From Haematococcus lacustris (lineage: Eukaryota > Chlorophyta > Chlorophyceae > Chlamydomonadales > Haematococcaceae), in contig JASKMD010000015.1 in the NCBI GenBank assembly GCA_030144725.1, positions 8,264,005 through 8,328,004 of the forward strand: DNA of 64,000 nucleotides, in the 5' to 3' direction. The first letter of the stretch is position 1. The number at the start of each line of letters is the position of its first letter. Under the pieces are notes generated by a model that saw nothing but the letters and a program-made list of their open reading frames with translations, had not been told where the DNA came from and searched no databases. This document shows, piece after piece, positions 1-9,906 of the stretch. The translations under genes and the position numbers were made by a program.

Positions 1-982
1 ATTGCACCAGCTGGACATTATGGCCTGGCTCCCCCATTTGCACCACGGCCTCCCTAAACCGTCCCACCAGGGGCTGCAGGGCTGCTATTGATGCACATCC
101 TTCCTTCCTTGTGATGCCCATGGCCAGCACCCCAATAACCTGACGCCCAAAACGGCCTGAGCTGAGGTCTGCCACACCTCTGTTCAAGGCCGCCATGTTT
201 GGCTCGGGTAGGACGACATTGAGGTCAGATATCAGTAGGGTGGAGACGGATTGTGGTAGATTGCCCACGTCTGTTAGGTACATCTCTGTGACGCTCAGCT
301 TCACAAGGTTGCTGGGGCGGTCACGTAGGGAGATGGGGAGGGGGCCCAGGTAGGTGGCGTAGAAGGATGTCAGCCCCATAGCTGGGTCCAACCACACAAA
401 AGGATGAACGCTTTCCCTTCCAGTCAGGAGGGCTGTTTGGATGTCCAGATGCTTGATGCGCCCCACAACCAGGTGGTGGCGGAGGAGTTCTAGCAGCTCT
501 GAGTGCTGCATTAGGAAAGGCTTGAACCCCAACACACGACAATTGGGGAAGTTGGACATTAGCCGCTCTGCCAACCAGGCCCCCACTGGCAGGTGCTCAT
601 AGGTGGGCTCCTCTGCCGTGTGCTCGTCCATGATGAGTCTGATCTCCACGCCCCGAACTGCTTCACAGTGGCCCAGGAACCCAAGCACCCCCTCCACTCT
701 GGCCCTCGTCATGCATGGACCAAGTCGCTGCTCCAGGGTCAGCATCAGCATCAGACGCCGCCGACGTCCACGCAGTGCCGCCAAGAGGCGAGGTGATAGA
801 TGCGAGTAGATGGTTTCAGAATCGATGCTGAGTATCAGGCAGTCGCAAGTCACCAGGTACGTCTCACGGAACTCTTCGGTGATTGGAGTGGACTCGCTAC
901 CCCGACCGGGCCGCAGAAAATCACCGCCGCTGGTAACAACGACAGGCTCGGCCCAGTTATGCTCCATCACTGAGCGCTGCAT
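1..982 (-). CDS. F-box/LRR-like protein A (3' end outside window)
   Basis: One open frame runs leftwards from an ATG at 982 to the window edge, giving about 327 residues with no stop. The protein is leucine-rich. It aligns by eye with the two split halves at 3108-3735 and 29138-29657: shared stretches include LPVGAWL.ERL..NFPN, GHCEAV/GRCEAV, HLDI and LGPLP.SLR.RPSN. The N-terminal part resembles a degenerate F-box followed by irregular leucine-rich repeats, which would suggest a substrate-recruiting subunit of a ubiquitin ligase; that role is inferred. The ATG at 982 is the first Met of the family-like part, although the frame stays open a little further upstream. The copy matters because it is uninterrupted and shows what the split gene C/D looked like. 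The family call is solid, the F-box call is moderate. Confidence 0.7.
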   Translation of the reverse strand, partial: MQRSVMEHNWAEPVVVTSGGDFLRPGRGSESTPITEEFRETYLVTCDCLILSIDSETIYSHLSPRLLAALRGRRRRLMLMLTLEQRLGPCMTRARVEGVLGFLGHCEAVRGVEIRLIMDEHTAEEPTYEHLPVGAWLAERLMSNFPNCRVLGFKPFLMQHSELLELLRHHLVVGRIKHLDIQTALLTGRESVHPFVWLDPAMGLTSFYATYLGPLPISLRDRPSNLVKLSVTEMYLTDVGNLPQSVSTLLISDLNVVLPEPNMAALNRGVADLSSGRFGRQVIGVLAMGITRKEGCASIAALQPLVGRFREAVVQMGEPGHNVQLVQ

Positions 983-1059
983 TGTCAAACGTTGTGCTTG
1001 TACTGCAGGCTGGGCGAACAGCTTGCACCATGCACTTGCACGCCCAACAAAGATGCAGA

Positions 1060-1345
1060 CTAGTCGTTATCTGTACAGATGCTGTAGTCGTTATCTGTAC
1101 AGATTCTCGAGCGTCGCGTCTGCATAGGCTCTGTTTCAATATCTGTACAGATTGAAGCTCTCTCCGTCTGTTCAGATCTATATACATTGAATCTGTACAG
1201 ATTAACTGTAGTATCTGTACAGATTCAATCTATACTATCTGTACAGATAGCAGTTTGTCCCTATCTGTGCAGATGGCTATCTTACTATCTGTACAGATCG
1301 CAGCTTCTCTCTATCTGTACAGATGAAACTCGCACTATCTGTACA
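1060..1345. repeat. ATCTGTACAGAT palindrome cluster, upstream of gene A
   Basis: About ten copies or near-copies of the 12-bp palindrome ATCTGTACAGAT (some with one mismatch) are separated by short unrelated spacers. The cluster lies between the stop of gene B and the start of gene A, both on the minus strand, so it would sit in gene A's promoter. The palindrome matches those at 29885, 39390 and 49995. Confidence 0.85.
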
Positions 1346-1517
1346 GATTCTAGCTTGGAAGGGGGAGACATCTCGCCATCACGGGGTCGGTGGAATGGAT
1401 GGAGATCCTCTCAGCAATTTAGGCATGGTGGGGATTACTCTGCTTGCCTCCATATCCGATATGAGCAGCTGTTCATCATGGTGACAGGGCTTACAATTAG
1501 ATGAAGACCAAGTGATT

Positions 1518-2840
1518 TCACGGTCGATCAAAAACGCTGTTGTACCAGTCCATCTCCTCCATGCACACACGCAGTGGCCCAAACTGGTAATCAGACAGAT
1601 CGATGTCACTCAGATCCACCTGGGTCCCCATTTGGGACGTCAGGAAGTAATCGATTTGTATGTCGATGGCCCTACCACCATGCTCCTCCACAAACGCCTC
1701 CCTGGACAATAGCACATCCTCATGAAGGTCGTAGCACTGGTTGATGTGCACCTTAGCAATGGAGGGGACCTCATTCACAATGGCCTGCCACAACTCAGGG
1801 CTGGGCTGCAGTGAAGCCATCCTGATGCGCAACTCACTGCAGCCCTGGCACACCGGGAGCAAGGCCTCCATGACATCCACATCAAACTCCTGAATGTCAT
1901 CTTCATCATTCCAATCACCACACACAACATCCACCACGCGGATGCACCCTGCTAGGGGTTGCAATGCAGCCAGAACAGCCAGATCCTCCTCTGACGTGTC
2001 CACAATCTCGACACGCAGAATATCTACCTGGGGCCTGACAGAGACACCCGCTGCAAAGCATGAGGCACCGGCTGTGATTTTAGCCAGTTCGTCAGCCCTG
2101 GCAACAACGTGCAGCCTGCCAATGTGCACCACCTCCCTCACAGCATGCAGGGGCAGCTTGCTCAAGTCGTCAATGTCTGCCTTGCCCACACGCAGCGTGC
2201 GCCACTGGCATGGCAGATCATGCAAATACTCCCCAGGGCTGTCCATGTTCTCCATCTGCAGCGAGTGGAGGCTGACAGCTTCCCTGTAGAACGCTGACTT
2301 CCCAGGGCTGTGGAGAGACGCCCGCCTGATGTCTACATGGCGCAGCTGTGCCTTCAATGCTGTGTCCGATAGGAGGCGGGCTAGCGTTTCATAGGTCATG
2401 CCGACATGCAGGGTGAGGGAGTCCAGGTTGGGGAAGCTGGCAGCCAAGGTGGCTCCTAGCCAGGCACCCAGCTGTGCATCTCCAAAAGCACGGCCGTCCA
2501 GCACCACCTCATGCACGGCCGTGCATCCCCTCAGCAGCCCGATCACAAACCGCAGCATGTCGGGTATGTTGTGTTGCCGCCCCTCCACGCCCCATAGCAG
2601 CTCCAGTTGTAGCCGCTGCTCCCTTGCTCGCAAGACTTCGAGGACGGTTGGCGAAAGGAACCGGCTGACTTTTGTGCTGTCCAGCAGCAGGACTAGCGCG
2701 GGGCAGGTTTCTAGACTCGCGAGTAGAGTGGCTTTACAGGCTAGACGAAATGCTGGCGCGGCAGGGGCTGAAGTGACGGATCGTGCTATGCGCGCTAGGA
2801 CAGCGCTAGGCAAATCGAGGAGCTGGGTGTGGTGAGACAT
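1518..2840 (-). CDS. F-box/LRR-like protein B
   Basis: An intronless 440-residue frame starts at an ATG at 2840. The first 45 residues (LLDLPSAVLARIAR...AFRLACKA) fit a degenerate F-box. The rest is leucine-rich with irregular LRR-like spacing. It is a close paralogue of gene E (30133-31455): both share LDSTKVSRFLSP, a stretch around IPDMLRFVIGLL, LGAWLGATLA and DLPCQWRTLRV in the same order. The C-terminus is acidic and ends near MDWYNSVFD. The likely role is a substrate adaptor for an SCF-type ubiquitin ligase, from family resemblance only. It is divergent from gene C, with about 270 bp between start codons. No frameshift is visible, so it could be functional. Confidence 0.75.
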   Translation of the reverse strand: MSHHTQLLDLPSAVLARIARSVTSAPAAPAFRLACKATLLASLETCPALVLLLDSTKVSRFLSPTVLEVLRAREQRLQLELLWGVEGRQHNIPDMLRFVIGLLRGCTAVHEVVLDGRAFGDAQLGAWLGATLAASFPNLDSLTLHVGMTYETLARLLSDTALKAQLRHVDIRRASLHSPGKSAFYREAVSLHSLQMENMDSPGEYLHDLPCQWRTLRVGKADIDDLSKLPLHAVREVVHIGRLHVVARADELAKITAGASCFAAGVSVRPQVDILRVEIVDTSEEDLAVLAALQPLAGCIRVVDVVCGDWNDEDDIQEFDVDVMEALLPVCQGCSELRIRMASLQPSPELWQAIVNEVPSIAKVHINQCYDLHEDVLLSREAFVEEHGGRAIDIQIDYFLTSQMGTQVDLSDIDLSDYQFGPLRVCMEEMDWYNSVFDRP

Positions 2841-3107
2841 TGCTGTCGGGCGAAAACACGTGGAGCGAGTAGTTAAGATAGCATCACTGATGGCATGAAG
2901 GTGTTTTCATGTAATCACACGCCTAATCTCAGCATTATCTCGTCATTCGGCCCTATTGCGGTGGTGGGGTCGGCTGCATATCTTGCGTGGGCGATCTGTG
3001 TTTTGATGTGCCATATTAAGAGGTTGAGATGTTTGGTGGGCGTGCAAGTGCATGGTGCAAGCGCTCGTCAAGGCTCCCTCCGTGAAGTACAACCCCTACA
3101 ATACACG

Positions 3108-3735
3108 ATGCCCCAATCATCGCAGCGCCAGAGCCTTCCGGATAACTTGATCCCTACGCTTGCTGTACACTTCATCCGAGCCGGGGCGGGTCGCGTGTTC
3201 AGCCGCCTCAGCAAGAAGTGCTGGGAGGCGTGCTACCTGAATTGCGACGGGTTCAGCATCAACATCAGCAGCGAACCCATCACCACTCACCTATCTCCTT
3301 ACCATCTCCAGCTATTGCGCGGGCGCCAAAAGCCCCTGACACTGAGGCTCCAAATGCAGACTTCACTCGGAGCGGCGATTCATCGGTGCAGAGTGGACTG
3401 GGTGCTTGGGCTTCTGGGGCGATGCGAAGCCGTGCGCGAAGTGGCCATCAAGTTCGTCAATCAAGCAGTGGAGTCGGAGCCATGGTGGAAGAGGCACTAC
3501 GAGCCCTTGCCAGTGGGGGCTTGGTTGGGGGAGAGGCTTAAGGCCAACTTCCCCAAGTGCCACTACATCCGTTTCCGGGGATATACCTTCAGCCCAGCAC
3601 AGCTGGAGGCACTCATGCGCCACAGCCTCGTCGCGCAGCGCATCACGCACCTTGACATCTACACTGGTGTCCTGGAGGTCTCCTTGGGGGACAACTGGCA
3701 AGCATATGAGGACATTGCGTTGAAGCTGACGTCCT
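3108..3735 (+). pseudogene. F-box/LRR-like gene C/D, 5' half (split by T1)
   Basis: Reading starts at ATG 3108 (MPQSSQ), although the frame is open from an upstream ATG at 2895. The first residues, LPDNLIPTLAVHFI...FSRLSKKCW, look like an F-box. Later motifs LPVGAWLGERL and HLDI match gene A. Homology to A stops at 3735, exactly where CACTC of T1 begins. The frame then reads about 30 residues of transposon end and stops at 3833, so a truncated protein could still be made. The missing C-terminal half is at 29138-29657. Joining the two with one CT copy keeps the frame and gives LTSLWAPHLGPLP at the junction, matching LTSFYATYLGPLP in gene A. Confidence 0.85.
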
Positions 3736-4845
3736 CACTCGCGCCGATTAAGGCCGGAAGTCGCCTACGCCATTTTCTCCCGGGAGGCATACTGCAGATA
3801 GCCCCAGGAAAGGCCGACTCATCGCCGTTGTAATCATTGAAAAACTCAAAGTTGCTGCGGTGTTATAACTATTTGAAAAATCGCCCGACCCTGTACCGGG
3901 TCCTACCGACCCTGTACAGGGTCCTGGGCCACAGGGTTCTGCCGCACGGCTACAGGGTCCTGTGACTAATGTCTACAGGGTCCTGTCGCACGGCTACAGG
4001 GTCCTGCGACACACGTCTACAGGGTTCTGCGGCACGCCTACAGGGTCCTGCGACACTTGTCTACAGGGTTCTGCGGCACGGCTACAGGGTCCTGCGACAC
4101 TTGTCTACAGGGTTCTGCCGCACGGCTACAGGGTCCTGCGTCCCACGTCTACAGGGTTCTGCCGCACGCCTACAGGGTCCTACGACATTTGTCTACAGGG
4201 TTCTGCCGCACGGCTACAGGGTCCTGCGACACACGACTACAGGGTTCTGCCGCACGCCTACAGGGTCCTGCTGCATTAGTCTACAGGGTTTTGCCGCACG
4301 CCTACAGGGTCCTGCGACATTTGTTTACAGGGTTCTGCCGCACGGCTACAGGGTCCTGCGACGTTTGTCTACAGGGTTCTGCCGCACGCCTACAGGGTCC
4401 TGCGTCATTTGTTTACAGAGTTCTGCCGCACAGCTACAGGGTCCTGCGACACACGACTACAGGGTTCTGCCGCACGCCTACAGGGTCCTGCGTCACACGA
4501 CTACAGGGTTCTGCCGCACGCCTACAGGGTCCTGCTGCATTAGTCTACAGGGTTCTGCCGCACGCCTACAGGGTCCTGCTGCATTAGTCTACAGGGTTCT
4601 GCTGCACGCCTACAGGGTCCTGCTACATTAGTCTACAGGGTTCTGCCGCACGCCTACAGGGTCCTGCTGCATTAGTCTACAGGGTTCTGCCGCACGCCTA
4701 CAGGGTCCTGCGTCACACGTCTACAGGGTTCTGCCGCACGCCTACAGGGTCCTACGACAAACAGCTACAGGGTCCTGCCGCACGCCTACAGGGTCCTGTG
4801 ACACACGTCTACAGGGTCTTGCCGCACGCCTACAGGGTCCTACAG
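3736..4845. repeat. T1 left terminal region and subterminal array
   Basis: Positions 3736 to about 3890 are the type a end. An inverted copy of it is at about 25010-25168. From about 3890 to 4845 follow tandem units of roughly 21 bp that alternate CTACAGGGTCCTGCGACAC-like and CTACAGGGTTCTGCCGCACG-like sequence. Every frame stays open through the array (YRVL, TGSC, LQGP repeats), but these are artefacts of the repeat. CACTA transposases bind subterminal repeats of this kind; that function is inferred here. Confidence 0.9.
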
Positions 4846-4849
4846 GTCA

Positions 4850-5019
4850 TACCGCTAGGTAGCTAAGGCATTCTATCACTAAATGCTGATGGTGTGACAG
4901 TGGCAGCAGCAGCAACATGACAGTGACGCAGCCCCAACAACCACAGAACAGGAACAGCATTACAAGCATCTATTCTGTCATCCGTTCTTACTGGGTGCAG
5001 CACCGTGACTGATGTATGA
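4850..5019. other. T1 transposase 3' flank
   Basis: About 170 bp of unique sequence lie between the left subterminal array and the stop codon of the T1 transposase. No further gene is seen. Confidence 0.5.
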
Positions 5020-8000
5020 CTAGCTGCGGCTGAGGCTGTGCGCTGGCACAAAGAACATACGGCCGTAGCCCTCCCCATCCTCAAAGCTGGTCACAAAGAC
5101 TGTGAAGATCTTGGTGGCATCAAACATATACCAATGCTGATCTCCATAGCCCTGGTGCATGCTGCCCATGGCTGACTGCTGCGGGCGCTCCTCAACAGGT
5201 GGAAGGGGGTCAGCCTGCCGCTGTGATGCACCGGCTGCAAGCCTCTGGGACTTCCTGGTGCCACCTGTGCTGGCTGCCTCCGCTGCTGCCTGCACCACCC
5301 CACGCTTTGCTGACCTGTGCTGCTGTGGTCCACCTATACCGCTGGGCCCAGCAGCCCCTTCTGCATTCCCGTCTCCTGGTGGCTCTCCCCCCTGACCTCC
5401 TGCCTCAGCTGCTGCTCCAGCTCCTGCTGCCTGCTGTGGCCTGGGAATAGCCTGACCAGTTGCTGCCAAACATGAGGGGTGGGATGTAGGGCGGGTCAAG
5501 TAGATGCGGCTGACTGCTAGGCGTAGGAACACCCCAGGCAGTTTGGGGTGCTCCAGACGAACCCAGAACTGCACATGGCCAGCCCAAATGGCCCACTTGT
5601 CGTCATCGAGCTCGAACGGGATTCTGACCCAGGTGTTGTTGCGGGTTGAGGGGCGTTTGTACACACTGCTGAACACAATGGTGCCATTGCAGTCTGCCCG
5701 CTGGTAGTACCGCACTGGATACGGGGGTGTAGGGTCAGCGACCCGTTGATCCTCCTTGGCCTCCTCCTCTGCCTCCCCTGGGGTTAAGACCTCACCGAAC
5801 ACCTGCTTGACGTGCCATGGGCGCCATGGGGTGGCCTCGTCGCTTTTCTGCAGATCCTGGACTGCCTTCATGCAGCCCCTCATCATGGCTCCCGGGCTGT
5901 TCTGCAGTGGGCACTCTGCACTGCCCGCTCCCAGCAGCAGGGCCTGCTGCCCGTCCTGTGTCAGCTCGTCCTTCAGGCGGGCCTTGTAGTCCTGCTCTGC
6001 CTCTGGCTCAGCCCGGTCAAGCAGCCTCTTGCTGGCGTTATGCCCGGCCACCCGCATGGCTATGTGGGCATCCAGCTGGGCTCCAGGAATGCCGCTGGTG
6101 GTGATGGACTTCAAGTCATGCAGGTCACGCTCGATCCAGAGCTCGCCAAACAGGTATGTCCTGCCCACATTGCTCTCTTGCATGAACAGCCTGTGCACAC
6201 CACAGCCATGATACCATGTTGATGCATGGTCTGCCTGCAGCATGCATGTATTGTTGATGGGTAAGGTTGGCCTGCATGCTACTGTTTAAACTCTCACCTG
6301 CAGGCCGTTGTGTGGAGATTCGGGCAGGCTTGGTCAGTAGGCACAGACAGCTTGCCCTCGTTGTCTCCATGCGCAGCAGGGAGCTGAGGATCACGGCGGC
6401 AGCGCTCCAACCTGGCTGCATAGGTCTTCAGATGTGCATAGCCTGCCGCCATCCCCGCAGGGGTGGCGCTGTTCTCTGAGCCTGAATTGGGCAGACATAT
6501 ACACTTTGTTAGGTATGAGCTAGTCGTCATGCAGTGGGACAGTGCCTGTAAATGTTGGTTTGCAAATTACCTGGTGTCAAGTAGTGCAGCATAGCGCCCT
6601 CCAAGGCTGTCCACAACCCACGGTAGGGCTCTGGCAAAAGGTTGCCACGCAACACGATGGGTGAGAAGTGCACATACCAGTGCTTGTAGTCCTCCATGCG
6701 CCATCCACTGCATGATGACATGGGCATTGCAGCACCAGTGCAATCATGAGCGTGTCATGACATGCACCTTGAGATGTCCACATCCTTTCCGTTCAGTGTG
6801 ATGTGATTATGACATACTGCACTACATGCTTATGGCTTACGTGCGGTTGGCAAGGTCTCCCAGGTCCCGTCCCAAGTCAGATGGGGATTGAATGGCTGCT
6901 CCACGCTTCACTATCTCACGCCGCACATCAATGTGAAGGCCATCTGCACTCATGAACCACTCCAGCTGGTGCTTCAGCAAGCCATACATGAAGCTGTGGT
7001 ACACAGGCACCAGGTGGGCCAACCGGGCGTCCAGGTGTTTCAGCAGCAGGGGCAGGAGGGGCTGGGCGTGGCAGCCCACCACCTTAGGGTCGCCTTGGGA
7101 CCACCCATGGATGAAGGGGGCACCTCGGTCCATGATCTGCTCGTGGGTGAACTTCATGCGCACGTCATAGATGAGCACATACTCCTGCAGTCCGCCACCG
7201 CAAGCAAGGATGGTGTGTGCCAAGGGATCCTCGTGTATGATTTCAATAGCACATGCTGTCGAGTTTGTCAAGTGTTCCATACCTCCCGGTTGGAGCCTGG
7301 TAGGGTCTGCAGCGTTGGCGAGTCGTAGCCAAGGGGCGCCTTCTCTGTAGGGGGGTTGGGGGGCTTGCTGATGTTGCAGTTGTGGCACATCTTCAGGGCG
7401 CTGTGGCCCATGCCCCTGGTCAAGGTGGCTCTACATGCACACAATCACGCATGTGTTGCCTTAATGGGTGTCATATGTTTGGTGATAACACTTGGCAGGG
7501 TACAAGTTGTATAGGGATAGACTGGACTGGGAGGTGGTGGAATCATTTGTAGGTGCTAGCTGTTGGCCTTTGTCTCACTCACGTGGCTGGGGTATCAGCG
7601 ATTGATACCACTGGGACTCCCAGGATGCGGACAGGCTCAACACGGGCGGGAGCCACACCATCAACACCTGGGCCTGGGTGTGGCTCCACTATCACACCCA
7701 GGTCACCCGGGCCCTCGATGTGCTTGCTGACTTCCTGGCAGATGGCTTTCATGTAGCCTGTCAGGTGAGACTGGTGCTTCCCTCCGTTGATGACGGCCAG
7801 CACTGAGCTGCACGCCCGCTTGCCGCACACCTCAGCCGGCACATCCAGCAGCCTCAACAGGATCACACCCACTGACCAGGTGCCGTTCTTGCCCAAGGTC
7901 ATCCAGTCAACCCCAATCATGAAGTGGGCTGTGTTGGGGGAGGTGGCCACAACCTCTGGTAGCTTGGGCTGCATCTCTCGCCATGCAGGGCCTGCCAAAC

Positions 8001-9696
8001 AACAACATCATGGTATGGTGCATGTCACTGTACTAATCACCTGGCTATGCGGTCAATTCTATGCCATGGTCAACCCATGCCTACTCACTTGCCCGGAAAG
8101 AGCCAGGAGGTGGGTCCACGCCCCGAGCTCGCCTGAACCAGGTCATCACGTCCTTGCGCTCCATGATGTTCTTCACCACTGTGTTCCAGCCGAACAGAGA
8201 CATGCTCCACCGAGGCTTCAAGGTGACCTCCTGTGGGCTCCCTGTAACCAAGGAAGGGACAGCCTACAACACATGTATACCTCTACAAGTGTCATTAGAA
8301 ATTGACCATGCCCATGTAGATTGGTTTCACCTTTTCTCTTGTTCACATGGAAGCGAGGCGTCTCGCAGTAGTAGCACTTGTCATCCTTGTGGGCGAGCCA
8401 CTCAGACCTACCATGCATGCATGCACATGAAGGCAACCTTGACCCCAACAAACACCATGTGTAATGCGCCATGCATGCATAGCCTAATCCACACCCTTTC
8501 CCCTGACCTCACCGTCGTATCTTGGGGTAGGTGAACCCTGGGCAGTACTTGTTGTTGGCCTTGTTGTCCTTGCCCGCGTTGCACACATGCACCTCGTACT
8601 CATTTGCGTGCTGGACGCCCTGCAAACTCATCAGCTGGTAGAAGCTGGTGATGAGGTTGAGATCAGGCTGGTTTGCAAGTAGCGCACGGAGCAGCTTCAA
8701 CACCCCCTTCATCTGCTCCTTGGTCAGCCTCATGTCCAAAAGCTGGCTCAACCTGTCCAACATGTCCTTGCCTGTCAAGGGGCAGTTCCTGTAATGGCAT
8801 GCACAAAGACAAGCAACAATTATATTTAACAGCTCCCTACTTGGTAACTAATATCTGGTATTTCTAAGTACCTGAACACGGGTTGGTGAAGATTGGCATC
8901 AAGCTTGAACACCTTGCTTCGACGTGCCCCGGCGCCATCCCCTCCTCCTTCATCCCCCTCTGGACCCCCTGGGCCTCCTGGACCTCCTGGACCTCCTGGA
9001 CCTCCTGGACCTCCTGGACCCCCGGGACCTCCTGGACCCCCGGGACCTCCTGGATACCCTTCCCCTTCCTCATCACTGTCTTCACTCCCACTGTCATCAC
9101 TATCACCTCCGTCCCCTCCTCCGTCGACTCCTCCCCTTCCTCCTACATCCCCCTCTTCTCTGTCTCCGCGCTGTCCCCCCCTGTTGTCCTCCTCTTCCCT
9201 CCCACGCTGTTCGTCCCCTCCTCCCTGTCCTCTCCATGCACCCTCTGGAATCCTGCCACCCTCTTGTCCCGCTGGGGCTGCCTGATCCCTGCCTCCTTGC
9301 CCGTCCTCAGCCACCCCTCCTCCATCTCCTTGCCCGTCCTCATCCACCCCTCCTCCATCTCCACAGCTCCCCTGCACACATGTCGTCACAACATGCGGAC
9401 AACATGTGGCCTGCGGCGCAAATTGTCCGCGATGAGGTGCACGCATTAGCTGCCTCATGCGCACATGTACGTCAACGCGTACTAACTAAAAGCAAGCGAC
9501 ATCTTACTGCCGACTCTTGCGATGTGTGTTGCTGAGCGTTTGGGGACTGGGCTTTCGCCATAGCCTGCCACTCCGCCCAAGCCTTCGTGCCTTCGGCTCC
9601 CACGAACTGGGGATGGCGCTGGGAACAGTGCGTGCGCATTCCTTTTATGCCGCCTGATACTCCGCACACTAGGCATTGAAAGGCTGTCTTCACCAT
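5020..9696 (-). CDS. TNP2-like CACTA transposase of T1
   Basis: Multi-exon gene starting at ATG 9696. Exon 1 holds a C2H2 finger (FQCLVCG...THCSQRH, C-x2-C-x11-H-x4-H). The exon at about 8880-9380 is acidic and contains a collagen-like GGPGGP run. Further exons (approximate) are 8513-8788 (HVCNAGKDNK), 8333-8402 (KCYYCETPRF), about 8091-8241, about 7584-7992 (IGVDWMT, then WSVGVILLRLLDVPAEVCGKR), about 7275-7420 (KMCHNCNI), 6841-7187 (VYHSFMYGLLKHQLEW), about 6571-6711, about 6298-6484 and 5020-6241. The order of CxxC finger, Asp-containing core, second CxxC, and C-terminal DYKHW..HF.P and LWIER blocks follows the tnp2/DUF4218 layout. The same blocks occur in order in the T2 transposase. One 7-C run near 7355 puts its exon out of frame by one base, either a sequencing error or a mutation. 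Which acidic residues are catalytic was not determined. Confidence 0.75.
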
Positions 9697-9906
9697 GATT
9701 GCCTGTGTCTTGGGAAGCCTGGAGAGCAAATGGTCACATTGTGCCCGCTGGGCCATCGCGGCCCGCTCTGTGTGTACCCACCCGGCGTCGCTTGCTGGCC
9801 GACAAAGTGACTTTTGGTTAACTGTGGCTTGGACGAGAATTTTGTGAGTAAGCACCGCTACATCGTGTTGTTGTCGTCTTGCCAACCCGTAGCAACAGCC
9901 TGTGAA
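9697..9906. promoter_or_regulatory. Divergent promoter of T1 transposase and accessory gene
   Basis: The 210 bp between ATG 9696 (minus) and ATG 9907 (plus) separate two head-to-head genes. The equivalent pair in T2 is also head-to-head. No TATA box was identified with confidence. Confidence 0.5.

Noticed and set aside
3962..4631. YRVL/LQGP repeat proteins in T1's left array
   Set aside because: Same reason: tandem 21-bp DNA units with several open frames at once.
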